From the NCBI GenBank assembly GCA_002317595.1, contig DCHL01000087.1:15082-30206 (forward strand): a stretch of DNA of 15,125 bases, read 5' to 3'. Below are positions 6,601 to 13,601 of this stretch, one piece after another. Position 1 is the first letter of the stretch, and each line of letters begins with the position of its first letter. This stretch comes from Lachnospiraceae bacterium UBA1753. Lineage in GTDB: Bacteria; Bacillota; Clostridia; Lachnospirales; Lachnospiraceae. The notes beneath the pieces are model-generated. The model did not search any database. It saw nothing but the letters and a program-made list of their open reading frames with translations, and was not told the DNA's origin. Made by a program: the position numbers and the translations under genes.

Positions 6601-7206
6601 ATCAATCTCCTCACCCCACAACTCGATTCTGTAAGGGTTCTCCTCCGTCATCGAAAAAATATCAATGATGCCGCCGCGGATTGCAAACTGTCCCGCATCC
6701 TCGACCCTCGATACCTTCTCGTAGCCCAGTTCCACAAGACGCTGCGCAAACTCACGCTCCACAATCCTGCTGCCCTCCCGCAGCACAGCCATGCTGCCTT
6801 TTATCTGCTCAGGCGGCGCCACATGCTCAAGCAGCGCATCCACCGTAGTGATAATCGTACAGGGCTGCTCAGAGATGATGAGCCTGATGGCATCCATCCT
6901 CTCCTTCGTCAGAAGGTTACCCTTTATGTCTGCCTGGAAAAAAATAAGGTCTTTAGCCGGATAGAAGCCGACACGCGTATCATAGATCTTGTAATCCTCA
7001 AGAAGCTCCCGCGCACGTGCCTCATCATAGGTGACAACAAGACGGATCCTGTTCTCTATATCTTTGGGCAGACCAAACACGAGATGAAGCTTCTGCGACT
7101 CAGCGCATCCCTCAACCTCGACAATACCATTTCTCTTCGCAATATCCTTTTGTATCTCTTCGAACTCGCCTAACCTGTGGAGCGGATCCAGATACCTCTT
7201 ATTCAT
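3691..7206 (-). CDS. mfd: Transcription-repair coupling factor Mfd
   Basis: Mfd is an ATP-driven translocase that removes RNA polymerase stalled at DNA lesions and recruits UvrA for nucleotide excision repair. The 1171-residue length fits the family (about 1150). Order: a UvrB-like N-terminal region (about 25-350), a basic run (484-493), the CarD-like RNA-polymerase-interacting domain (LQVGDYVVHENHGLGIYQG, 505-523), then the RecG-like motor with Walker A GDVGYGKT (656-663), DEEQ (757-760), TATPIPRTL (783-791) and QLRGRVGR (926-933), and the C-terminal UvrA-masking domain (about 1010-1160). The motor motifs are intact. The start codon has GAGG 7 nt upstream and lies 22 nt after the pth stop, so the two are probably co-transcribed. 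The 3' end overlaps the convergent GNAT gene. Confidence 0.97.
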   Translation of the reverse strand: MNKRYLDPLHRLGEFEEIQKDIAKRNGIVEVEGCAESQKLHLVFGLPKDIENRIRLVVTYDEARARELLEDYKIYDTRVGFYPAKDLIFFQADIKGNLLTKERMDAIRLIISEQPCTIITTVDALLEHVAPPEQIKGSMAVLREGSRIVEREFAQRLVELGYEKVSRVEDAGQFAIRGGIIDIFSMTEENPYRIELWGEEIDSIRTFDCESQRSVAKQEEICIFPASELVLSQEEKLRGLLRIEKEAGIVSGKMRENFETEQAHRVESFVKQLREEITEGFPVSLDAYLPYFYEEAYSVLELFDRERTTIFLDEPTRLIDKGQVIENEFKESMLQRAAKGYALAGQADLLYPMESVVAKIERYECCALCTISQKLSMYKPYRKYHVSARLVNSYNNSFDALISDLKKYKKNDFGVVLLSPSRTRAKRLAEDILGEGLNAFYTEDSDRVVKPGEVLVSYGRISKGFEYPLVGFVVISESDIFGQKKKKRKRHKSYDGQNISSFNDLQVGDYVVHENHGLGIYQGIEHIEIDKVTKDYMKISYRGGGNLYILATDLGVIQKYASADAKKPKLNKLGGQEWSRTKARVRGAVEVIAHDLVELYAKRQKDNGFIYGPDTVWQTEFEEMFPYEETEDQAAAIEATKQDMMSPKIMDRLICGDVGYGKTEIAIRAAFKAVQEGKQVAFLVPTTILAQQHYNTFIQRMKDYPVRIDLMCRFRTPSEIKATIAGLKNGMVDIAIGTHRLLSKDVQFKDLGLLVIDEEQRFGVTHKEKIKQMRENVDVLTLTATPIPRTLHMSLVGIRDMSVLEEPPQDRMPIQTFVMEYNDEMVREAIVRELARGGQVYYVYNRVNNIADVTAKLRELVPDAEIDYAHGQMKETELEKLMVDFINGDIDVLVSTTIIETGLDIPNVNTIIVHDSDRMGLSQLYQLRGRVGRSNRTSYAFLMYRRDKLLREEAEKRLSAIREFTDLGSGFKIAMKDLEIRGAGNILGRTQHGHMEEVGYDLYCKMLNEAVRREKGEGVAAEFSTSVDADLDAFIPDTYMTNESMKLDMYKRIASVESNEEAEDIVDEMTDRFGKVPEPVRNLIRISLLRVLAHKVFVEDLSAQEKIIKFTFFKKASLDPGMLPELLMKYEGRLTFRNGERPSLIFNREKDTMDVIDRAREILIDMQMLLG

Positions 7207-7228
7207 TCAAATTCCTCGTTCTTATCTT

Positions 7229-7903
7229 CTACTCTTCTGTCTTCTTCTCAGCGATCTCTGCGATTTCTTCAGAAACCTCCTTCTTCTCAGCAGCCTCAGC
7301 CTTCTTATCTTCCCTAGGCGGCTTCGGCTTCTTCTCTTTCTTTGCGTTATACAGGTTCATTGCCTTGTCAGTCTCGCCTGCAATCATGAGGCGTATTGCC
7401 GAGACCGCATTCTGGCAGCTCTCGTCAACCAGTTTCCTGTCCTCACTGTCAAAGTGACCGAGAACCCAGTCTGCCAGGTCCCACTGCGCAGGCTTCTCAC
7501 CTACACCCATCTTCACTCTGGTGAATCCTTCTGTCCCGGTGTGGGCAATGATATTCTTGAGGCCATTGTGGCCGCCTGCACTGCCCTTCTCACGGATACG
7601 GAGCTTGCCCACTGAGAGATTGATGTCATCACACACAACGATGAGTTCCTCGTCCACATCTATTTTGTAAAAATCAACTGCCGCCCTCACGGCCTCTCCC
7701 GACAGGTTCATGAAGGTCTGCGGCTTTAACAGCACCACCTTCTGGCTGTCAAGATAGCCGGTTCCGTACAGTGATTTGAACTTTGCATTATTAATTTTTA
7801 TCCCGGCAGCATCAGCCAACACATCAACTGCATCAAAACCGATATTGTGTCGTGTATTCTGGTACTCCCTGCTTGGATTACCAAGTCCAACTATGAGATA
7901 CAT
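7229..7903 (-). CDS. pth: Peptidyl-tRNA hydrolase
   Basis: Pth cleaves peptidyl-tRNA released from stalled ribosomes so that the tRNA can be reused. Family residues are present: N9 in GLGNP, the catalytic H19 in NTRHNIGF, D92 in CDDINL and N113 in GGHNGLKN. The conserved enzyme ends near residue 186. The remaining 38 residues are a Lys/Glu-rich low-complexity tail not found in the usual 185-195-residue enzyme; it is in frame and ends only 22 nt before mfd. The ATG has purine-rich GAGGGG and AGGAG sites just upstream. The gene heads the pth-mfd unit. Confidence 0.96.
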   Translation of the reverse strand: MYLIVGLGNPSREYQNTRHNIGFDAVDVLADAAGIKINNAKFKSLYGTGYLDSQKVVLLKPQTFMNLSGEAVRAAVDFYKIDVDEELIVVCDDINLSVGKLRIREKGSAGGHNGLKNIIAHTGTEGFTRVKMGVGEKPAQWDLADWVLGHFDSEDRKLVDESCQNAVSAIRLMIAGETDKAMNLYNAKKEKKPKPPREDKKAEAAEKKEVSEEIAEIAEKKTEE

Positions 7904-7939
7904 ATCCCCTCACTCCTCTAAAACATTCAAAGACTCAAT

Positions 7940-7989
7940 AATTGCTACGCAATTCTTTCGTTAAAATATCGCAGCTACGCTGCTATTTT
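7940..7989. repeat. Two adjacent small hairpins with identical TAC loops
   Basis: AATTGC-TAC-GCAATT (7940-7954) and, 16 nt on, GCAGC-TAC-GCTGC (7971-7983). The second is framed by AAAATA and TATTTT (7963-7968 / 7984-7989). Both contain GCTACGC at the tip. They lie in the 220-nt gap between pth and spoVG, in what could be the pth leader. Their role is unknown; no clear pth promoter was found in the gap. Confidence 0.35.
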
Positions 7990-8049
7990 ATATTGTTCTT
8001 CGCACTGCTCTATGCCTCTTAAGCGACAATAAACACTTTGTATATCAAA

Positions 8050-8091
8050 GTAAATATAAAGAGCCGCATTTGATTCTATCAAATGCAGCTC
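8050..8091 (-). terminator. Intrinsic terminator of spoVG
   Basis: On the minus strand a 13-bp stem (8079-8091 / 8061-8073) closes a TAGAA loop and is followed by a T-rich run. One stem pair is T-G on the minus strand and A-C on the plus, which supports the direction. It begins about 30 nt after the spoVG stop and separates spoVG from pth. Confidence 0.8.
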
Positions 8092-8123
8092 TCTGTTGCA
8101 ATTCCACTTAGTATGCTCTTTGC

Positions 8124-8402
8124 TTATTCCTCGCCGTCGAAGCCTTCTTCGAGAGACTTCTGATACTTATCAAGGATAAGTGTCTGTATTTTGTCTCTTG
8201 TTGAACTGTTGATGGGATGTGCGATGTCTCTGTACTCACCATCAAGCGACTTACGACTGGGCATTGCAATGAACAGACCATTCTCACCTTCGATGACCTT
8301 GATGTCGTGTACTACGAACTCGTTGTCGATCGTAATCGAAACAACTGCTTTCATCTTGCCTTCCCTAGTGATTTTCCTCATCCGTACATCTGTGATATTC
8401 AT
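8124..8402 (-). CDS. spoVG: SpoVG-family regulatory protein
   Basis: The 92-residue protein is a full-length SpoVG, opening with MNITDVRMRKI and containing FIAMPSRK and the conserved YRDIAHPINSSTR. SpoVG proteins bind nucleic acid and act as broad regulators (septation and sporulation in Bacillus, virulence and cell-wall genes in Staphylococcus). They occur in non-sporulating species too, so the gene does not prove sporulation. AAAGGGG lies upstream of the ATG. A promoter (8469-8496) and a strong terminator make it a single-gene unit between glgCD and pth-mfd. No sigma-H-type promoter was evident. Confidence 0.96.
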   Translation of the reverse strand: MNITDVRMRKITREGKMKAVVSITIDNEFVVHDIKVIEGENGLFIAMPSRKSLDGEYRDIAHPINSSTRDKIQTLILDKYQKSLEEGFDGEE

Positions 8403-8468
8403 GGATGGTAGCCCCTTTCTAATTGCTTCTTTGGTCCCCAGCTGCCCGTCTACAGATGTCGTTTTACT

Positions 8469-8496
8469 ATATTAATTGAGTTACTAACAGTTTGAA
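8469..8496 (-). promoter_or_regulatory. Possible spoVG promoter
   Basis: On the minus strand, TTCAAA (8491-8496), 16 bp, then TAATAT (8469-8474). The -35 match is only 4 of 6, so this is tentative. Its position between the glgD stop and spoVG fits separate transcription. Confidence 0.35.
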
Positions 8497-8521
8497 AAAT
8501 AAAATCAAACGTGGACTTTTA

Positions 8522-9640
8522 TTATATAACAAATCTGTCATTTGTATCAAGAACTATTTTTATTCCGTTCTCACCTTTGTGGTAAGAATTAGCGCGGATA
8601 GTGTCACCGCTCTCAACAATGCAGTTCTCAATATGAACGTTATCGCCAATATACACATCGTTAAGAATAATTGAGTTCTTGATATAACAATTACTGCCTA
8701 CAAATACCTTCTTGAACAGGATTGAATCCTCAACAGTACCATTTACAATACTACCAGAGGAAATAAGACTGTTCCTGATACTTGCGCCCACGTTGTACTT
8801 CGCGGGTGGCAGATCATCTACTTTGGAATACACATCAGGATACTGATGGAAGAAATAGTCCCTCACCTCAGGCTTCAGGAAATCCATATTGGCCTTGAAG
8901 TAATCATCTACTGTCGCAATGTTCTTCCAGTAATCCTTAATCTTGTATCCATATATTCTCTTGATATCTCTGTAACGAATAAGGATGTCGCGCACGAAGT
9001 CGTACCTGTCTTCCTCTGCGCACTTTTCAATGAGTTCGATAAGCTGACGACGCCTGATTACATAGATACCGCAGGAAACAGTATTGCTCCTTGCAATAAC
9101 AGGCTTCTCCTCAAACTCCTCAATCCTGCTCTCTTCATTCATCTTCAGGATTCCAAATCGCTCTGCTTCCTCATTCTCGCCAAGTTCCTTGCACACAACA
9201 GTGATATCGGCCTTCTTCTCAATATGGTACTCGAGAAGCTTGTTGTAATCCATCTTATAGATACCATCACCTGATGCAATGATTACATAGGGCTCATGAC
9301 TGCTCTTCAAAAACTGAAGGTTCTGATAGATGGCATCAGCTGTACCTCTGTACCAGCTGTTGTTGTCATGTGTCATAGTGGGAGTGAACACATAGAGTCC
9401 ACCCTGCTTTCTTCCGAAATCCCACCACTTAGATGAAGAGAGATGCTCGTTGAGACTTCTTGCATTGTACTGTGTAAACACTGCCACCTTCTGAATGTGT
9501 GAGTTCGTCATGTTGCTCAGTGCAAAGTCAATACTTCTGTAGCTTCCTGCTATGGGCATTGCAGCAATCGCTCTCTTCATAGAGAGTTCCTTCATGCGGT
9601 GATTGTTACCACCAGCTAAAATAATACCTAATGCTCTCAT
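8522..9640 (-). CDS. glgD: GlgD, regulatory subunit of glucose-1-phosphate adenylyltransferase
   Basis: The 372-residue protein is a nucleotidyltransferase paralogue of its neighbour GlgC. The N-terminal nucleotide loop is degenerate: LAGGNNHRM (8-16), where active enzymes have GGxGxRL. SGDGIYKMDY and FEEKP (176-180) are kept, and the C-terminal half is a left-handed beta-helix. In Bacillaceae such GlgD subunits have little activity alone and raise the activity of GlgC in a heteromer; the same role is inferred here. The ATG overlaps the glgC stop (ATGA) and is preceded by GGGAGGTGA, so translation is probably coupled. No clear intrinsic terminator follows. Confidence 0.94.
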   Translation of the reverse strand: MRALGIILAGGNNHRMKELSMKRAIAAMPIAGSYRSIDFALSNMTNSHIQKVAVFTQYNARSLNEHLSSSKWWDFGRKQGGLYVFTPTMTHDNNSWYRGTADAIYQNLQFLKSSHEPYVIIASGDGIYKMDYNKLLEYHIEKKADITVVCKELGENEEAERFGILKMNEESRIEEFEEKPVIARSNTVSCGIYVIRRRQLIELIEKCAEEDRYDFVRDILIRYRDIKRIYGYKIKDYWKNIATVDDYFKANMDFLKPEVRDYFFHQYPDVYSKVDDLPPAKYNVGASIRNSLISSGSIVNGTVEDSILFKKVFVGSNCYIKNSIILNDVYIGDNVHIENCIVESGDTIRANSYHKGENGIKIVLDTNDRFVI

Positions 9641-10911
9641 CTCAGTTCACCTCCCTTGATAAGACTCTTTCCACTCTCGAGACGTCCGCCGGGATAATCC
9701 TCGGGGGAGGTAACACCTGAAATCACTATATTTTTTCCAATGGAAACTCCCTTGGGAATGAACGAGCGCTCGCCCACCGTTGCGATTCCATTGCTGTAGA
9801 TATCAGGTGCAGTCTCATTGGGTGCTTCATCGCCATATCCAAGCTTGACGCCATCCTGGATCTCAACATTCTCAGCTACGATACCCTTGTAAATCTCACA
9901 TCCCTCACCAATCTTCGTCTCGTTCATGATGATGGAATCCCTGACAACTGTGTCCTTGCCAATGACAACACCGCATCCGATTACGGAATTATAAACCTTG
10001 CCGTAGATGGATGAACCCTCACCGATGATACACTTCTCAACAACACTGTCGCCTGAGATGTACTGTGGAGGCAGGGTGTCACTCTTGGTATAGATTCTCC
10101 AGTATTCCTCGTAGAGGTTGAACTCGGGAATTATGTCGATAAGCTCCATATTGGCTTCCCAATAAGAATTGAGTGTTCCAACATCCTTCCAGTAGCTGTT
10201 GTACTCGTATGCAAACATTCTCTCACCCTTTGAATGGCAATAAGGAATGATATGCTTACCAAAATCAAGATTGGGCTGGTCCGCCTGTGCGATGAGTGCC
10301 TCCTTGAGAACCTTCCATGAGAAGATGTAGATACCCATGGATGCAAGATTACTTCTCGGGTTGGCCGGCTTCTCCTCGAACTCGGTAATCCTTCTCTCCC
10401 CATCTGTAATCATGATTCCGAATCTCTTGGCCTCCTCGATGGGAACAGGCATGACTGCAATTGTGACAGCGGCATCATTCGCCTTGTGGAAGTCAAGCAT
10501 GACCTCATAATCCATCTTGTAGATGTGGTCGCCAGAGAGAATTAGTACATACTCTGGATTGAAACTCTCCATATACTCAATGTTCTGGTAGATGGCATTA
10601 GCGGTTCCTGTGTACCACTCACTGTTTACGCTCTTCTCAAAAGGCGGAAGCACAGTCACGCCGCCGATATTCCTGTCAAGATCCCAGGGAATACCGATGC
10701 CGATATGAGTGTTCAGTCTGAGAGGCTGGTACTGGGTCAGTACACCGACAGTATCGATTCCCGAATTGATACAGTTACTCAGAGGGAAATCGATGATTCG
10801 GTACTTACCGCCAAATGACACTGCTGGCTTTGCAACCTTTGTTGTCAGTACGCCAAGTCTGCTTCCCTGTCCACCAGCGAGCAGCATGGCTATCATTTCT
10901 TTTTTAACCAT
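9637..10911 (-). CDS. glgC: Glucose-1-phosphate adenylyltransferase (ADP-glucose synthase), catalytic subunit
   Basis: The enzyme makes ADP-glucose and pyrophosphate from ATP and glucose-1-phosphate, the committed step of bacterial glycogen synthesis in the cytoplasm. The 424-residue protein has an intact LAGGQGSRL loop (11-19), SGDHIYKMDY (126-135) with the metal-binding Asp at 128, FEEKP (178-182) with the glucose-1-phosphate-binding Lys at 181, and WKDVGT (241-246). A hexapeptide-repeat beta-helix follows from about 290. The start has GAGGTGA 4 nt upstream. It is the first gene of glgC-glgD. Glycogen synthase and branching enzyme genes are not in the window. Confidence 0.97.
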   Translation of the reverse strand: MVKKEMIAMLLAGGQGSRLGVLTTKVAKPAVSFGGKYRIIDFPLSNCINSGIDTVGVLTQYQPLRLNTHIGIGIPWDLDRNIGGVTVLPPFEKSVNSEWYTGTANAIYQNIEYMESFNPEYVLILSGDHIYKMDYEVMLDFHKANDAAVTIAVMPVPIEEAKRFGIMITDGERRITEFEEKPANPRSNLASMGIYIFSWKVLKEALIAQADQPNLDFGKHIIPYCHSKGERMFAYEYNSYWKDVGTLNSYWEANMELIDIIPEFNLYEEYWRIYTKSDTLPPQYISGDSVVEKCIIGEGSSIYGKVYNSVIGCGVVIGKDTVVRDSIIMNETKIGEGCEIYKGIVAENVEIQDGVKLGYGDEAPNETAPDIYSNGIATVGERSFIPKGVSIGKNIVISGVTSPEDYPGGRLESGKSLIKGGELR

Positions 10912-10954
10912 ATAATCACCTCATATATTTGATTAAATAAAAACTCGATAGTGT

Positions 10955-10963
10955 ATTATATCA
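10955..10963 (-). promoter_or_regulatory. Extended -10 promoter for glgCD
   Basis: On the minus strand, TGATATAAT gives an extended -10 element with a consensus hexamer at 10955-10960. No good -35 box is present at the usual distance, as is common for extended -10 promoters. The predicted start near 10948 leaves a leader of about 37 nt. Confidence 0.5.
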
Positions 10964-11067
10964 CCTTTTCAGGATATATGGGATATTTTTTGATTTTCCC
11001 CACTATTCCAAGATGTTTTTTGTATATTTTCAACAAAATATGATCCTCAAAACCAACATCACCACAG

Positions 11068-11096
11068 TTGTCTGATTTGTTATTTTTTGATAGAAT
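11068..11096 (+). promoter_or_regulatory. Predicted promoter of iorA-iorB-paaK
   Basis: TTGTCT (11068-11073), 17 bp, TAGAAT (11091-11096). The predicted start near 11103 lies after the upstream in-frame ATG at 11099, which supports translation from 11177 and leaves a leader of about 74 nt. Confidence 0.5.
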
Positions 11097-11176
11097 GATT
11101 GCATATGTGGGCTTTAATTCTGCATATTATACACAATGAATTATCCCAAGTGGGACAGAAAGTTGAGAATAGGATT

Positions 11177-12913
11177 ATGAAACAATTGATGTTAGGCAAC
11201 AAGGCCTTCGCGAGAGGTCTTTACGAAGCCGGCTGCAGCCTGGTCTCAAGCTACCCTGGAACCCCCAGTACAGAGGTTACAGAGGAAGCTGCCAAGTATG
11301 ATGAGATCTACTGCGAGTGGGCTCCCAATGAGAAGGTTGCAATGGAGGTTGCATTCGGTGCATCCCTTGCAGGCAAGAGAGCATTCTGTGGAATGAAGCA
11401 CGTTGGTCTCAACGTGGCAGCAGACCCTCTCTACACAATGGCATACACAGGTGTCAACGGTGGTATGGTCATCTGCGTATCAGACGACCCTGGAATGCAC
11501 TCATCACAGAATGAGCAGGATTCTCGTCACCACGCAATCGCATCCAAGGTTCCCATGCTCGAGCCCTCAGATTCACAGGAAGCATGTGAATTCACCAAGC
11601 TCGCATTTGAGCTTTCAGAAGAGTACGACACTCCCGTCATCATCAAGATGTGCACGAGAGTTGCCCACTCACAGAGTATTGTGGAGACAGCGGAGCGCGT
11701 TGTCCCCGACACAATTCCCTATGAGAAAAATATTGCAAAGTACGTTATGATGCCCGGCAATGCAATCCGCCGTCATCCCTTCGTGGAGGAGCGCACAAGA
11801 AAGCTTCAGGCTCTTGCTGAGAACTGCTCCTTCAACAGAGTTGAGATGGGTGACACAAAGCTTGGTATCATCACATCATCAACATCATATCAGTATGCCA
11901 AGGAAGTTTTTGGCGACGGCGCATGTATCTTAAAGCTCGGAATGGTCAATCCACTTCCCGTTCAGCTTATCAAGGACTTTGCGGCAAAGGTTGAGAAGCT
12001 CGTAATCATCGAGGAACTCGATCCCATCATCGAGAACCACTGCAGGACACTCGGTCTTGAAGTGACAGGCAAGGACGTTCTTCCTATGGAAGGAGAGTTC
12101 TCACAGAATCTTATCGCAGAAAAGCTCGGCGTGGAGGTTCCTGCGTTCAAGACTCTTGGCGAGGCCCTTCCCGGCAGACCCCCTGTTATGTGTGCAGGCT
12201 GCCCTCACAGAGGACTGTTCTACACACTCAAGCAGAACAAGCTTAATGTTCTCGGCGACATCGGATGCTATACACTCGGAGCCGTAGCTCCTCTTGCAAC
12301 AGTTGATACAACACTCTGCATGGGCGCTTCCGTAAGTTCAATTCACGGCTTCAACAAGGCTCTCGGCGAGGATGCTGAGAAGAAGACAGTATGTGTCATC
12401 GGCGATTCAACCTTCATGCACTCAGGCATGACTGGTCTTGCCAACATCGCATACAACCAGAGTAATTCAACAGTAATCATTCTTGATAACTCAATCACAG
12501 GTATGACAGGACATCAGCAGAATCCCACTACCGGATACAACATCAAGGGTGACCCGGCTGGCAAGATTGACCTTGAGGCACTCTGCCGCGCAATGGGCTT
12601 TAACCGTGTATCTGTTGTTGATCCTTACAATCTTGAGCAGTGTGATAAGACAATCAAGGAAGAGCTTGCGGTTGCCGAGCCTTCAGTAATCATCTCAAGA
12701 AGACCTTGTGCTCTTCTTAAGTATGTCAAGCACAACGCTCCTCTCACTGTGGACGCCGACAAGTGCAAGGGCTGCAAGGCCTGCATGAAGCTCGGCTGCC
12801 CTGCTATCTCATTCAAGAATGGCAAGGCTGTCATCGACAGGACGCAGTGTGTGGGCTGTGATGTATGTTCTCAGCTCTGCAAGTTTGGAGCAATCTGTGG
12901 AGGTGAAAAATAA
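11177..12913 (+). CDS. iorA: Indolepyruvate:ferredoxin oxidoreductase, alpha subunit
   Basis: With IorB it converts aryl-pyruvates (indolepyruvate, phenylpyruvate, hydroxyphenylpyruvate) and CoA to aryl-acetyl-CoA and CO2, passing electrons to ferredoxin; the reaction is reversible in anaerobes. In the 578-residue protein the pyrimidine-binding domain comes first (SSYPGTPSTEV at 24-34). The thiamine-diphosphate domain has CAGCPHRG (339-346), GDSTFMHSG (409-417) and DNSITGMTGHQQNP (437-450). A C-terminal ferredoxin domain carries two [4Fe-4S] motifs: C530-C533-C536-C541-P and C558-C561-C564-C568. ATG at 11177 was preferred over the in-frame ATG at 11099 because family members begin MKxLxLGNxA; its ribosome site is weak (AGGA, only 2 nt away). 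The stop overlaps the iorB start by one base. Confidence 0.95.
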   Translation: MKQLMLGNKAFARGLYEAGCSLVSSYPGTPSTEVTEEAAKYDEIYCEWAPNEKVAMEVAFGASLAGKRAFCGMKHVGLNVAADPLYTMAYTGVNGGMVICVSDDPGMHSSQNEQDSRHHAIASKVPMLEPSDSQEACEFTKLAFELSEEYDTPVIIKMCTRVAHSQSIVETAERVVPDTIPYEKNIAKYVMMPGNAIRRHPFVEERTRKLQALAENCSFNRVEMGDTKLGIITSSTSYQYAKEVFGDGACILKLGMVNPLPVQLIKDFAAKVEKLVIIEELDPIIENHCRTLGLEVTGKDVLPMEGEFSQNLIAEKLGVEVPAFKTLGEALPGRPPVMCAGCPHRGLFYTLKQNKLNVLGDIGCYTLGAVAPLATVDTTLCMGASVSSIHGFNKALGEDAEKKTVCVIGDSTFMHSGMTGLANIAYNQSNSTVIILDNSITGMTGHQQNPTTGYNIKGDPAGKIDLEALCRAMGFNRVSVVDPYNLEQCDKTIKEELAVAEPSVIISRRPCALLKYVKHNAPLTVDADKCKGCKACMKLGCPAISFKNGKAVIDRTQCVGCDVCSQLCKFGAICGGEK

Positions 12914-13485
12914 TGACTAAGAATATTATGATAGTCGGCGTTGGCGGACAGGGCTCACTTCTCGCAAGTAAGCTTCTCGGTTCTCTCCTTCTTACAGAAG
13001 GCTATGACGTTAAGGTTTCAGAAGTTCACGGAATGAGCCAGCGCGGCGGTTCCGTTGTTACATATGTTCGCTACGGCGAGAAGGTTTACTCTCCCATCAT
13101 CGACAAGGGACAGGCAGACTTCATCGTTTCCTTCGAGGAGCTTGAGGCAGCCCGCTATGTTGAGTATATGAAGGCTGATGGTCAGATTGTTGTGAACACA
13201 CAGCAGATGGACCCCATGCCTGTCATTACAGGAGCAGCAACCTACCCTGAGAATCTCATCGAAAAGATGGCAGCAACTGGAGTTAAGGTTGATGCAATCG
13301 ACTGCCTGTCACTTGCCCTTGAGGCAGGTTCACCCAAGGCAGTTAACATCGTTCTCATGGGCCGTCTCTCCAAGTACTTTGACATGCCCATTGAGAAATG
13401 GCAGAAGGCAATCGAGGCCTGCGTTCCCGCTAAGTTCCTCGAGCTTAACCAGAAGGCTTTCATGCTTGGCAGGGAAGCTGAATAA
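12913..13485 (+). CDS. iorB: Indolepyruvate:ferredoxin oxidoreductase, beta subunit
   Basis: The 190-residue protein is the gamma-type domain of 2-oxoacid:ferredoxin oxidoreductases, which completes the active enzyme with IorA and contributes to CoA binding. GVGGQG lies at 9-14 and the conserved EVHGMSQRGGSV at 37-48. GGAGGTGA sits at the end of iorA, 8 nt before the ATG, and the genes overlap as TAATG, indicating coupled translation. Length is normal for the family. Confidence 0.95.
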   Translation: MTKNIMIVGVGGQGSLLASKLLGSLLLTEGYDVKVSEVHGMSQRGGSVVTYVRYGEKVYSPIIDKGQADFIVSFEELEAARYVEYMKADGQIVVNTQQMDPMPVITGAATYPENLIEKMAATGVKVDAIDCLSLALEAGSPKAVNIVLMGRLSKYFDMPIEKWQKAIEACVPAKFLELNQKAFMLGREAE

Positions 13486-13493
13486 TCAGAATT

Positions 13494-13532
13494 GTCCTCT
13501 CATATTTTTTCAGCGAATGATATCAGGAGGAC
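13494..13532 (+). promoter_or_regulatory. Weak stem-loop between iorB and paaK
   Basis: GTCCTC (13494-13499) pairs with GAGGAC (13527-13532) around a 27-nt A/T-rich loop that also holds TCAT/ATGA. It lies in the 116-nt spacer and lacks a following T-tract, so it is not a standard terminator. It may mark an mRNA processing or stabilising element; the evidence is slight. Confidence 0.2.
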
Positions 13533-13601
13533 GCAGCACAGAAAGTTAGCACGAGATGTGCATAACACAATACACTAAACTTCAACTATTAAGGAGGAAC
13601 C

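Noticed and set aside
6391..7173. Plus-strand ORF of 260 codons
   Set aside because: It is antisense to the N-terminal part of mfd with no independent support.
8491..8516. GTTTGA/TCAAAC hairpin as a glgD terminator
   Set aside because: The stem is only 6 A/T-rich pairs with a 9-nt loop and no T-tract after it; transcription from glgCD may continue toward spoVG.
11099..11176. Upstream in-frame ATG as the iorA start
   Set aside because: It precedes the predicted transcription start, lacks a ribosome site, and the added 26 residues do not resemble the family N-terminus, which begins at 11177.
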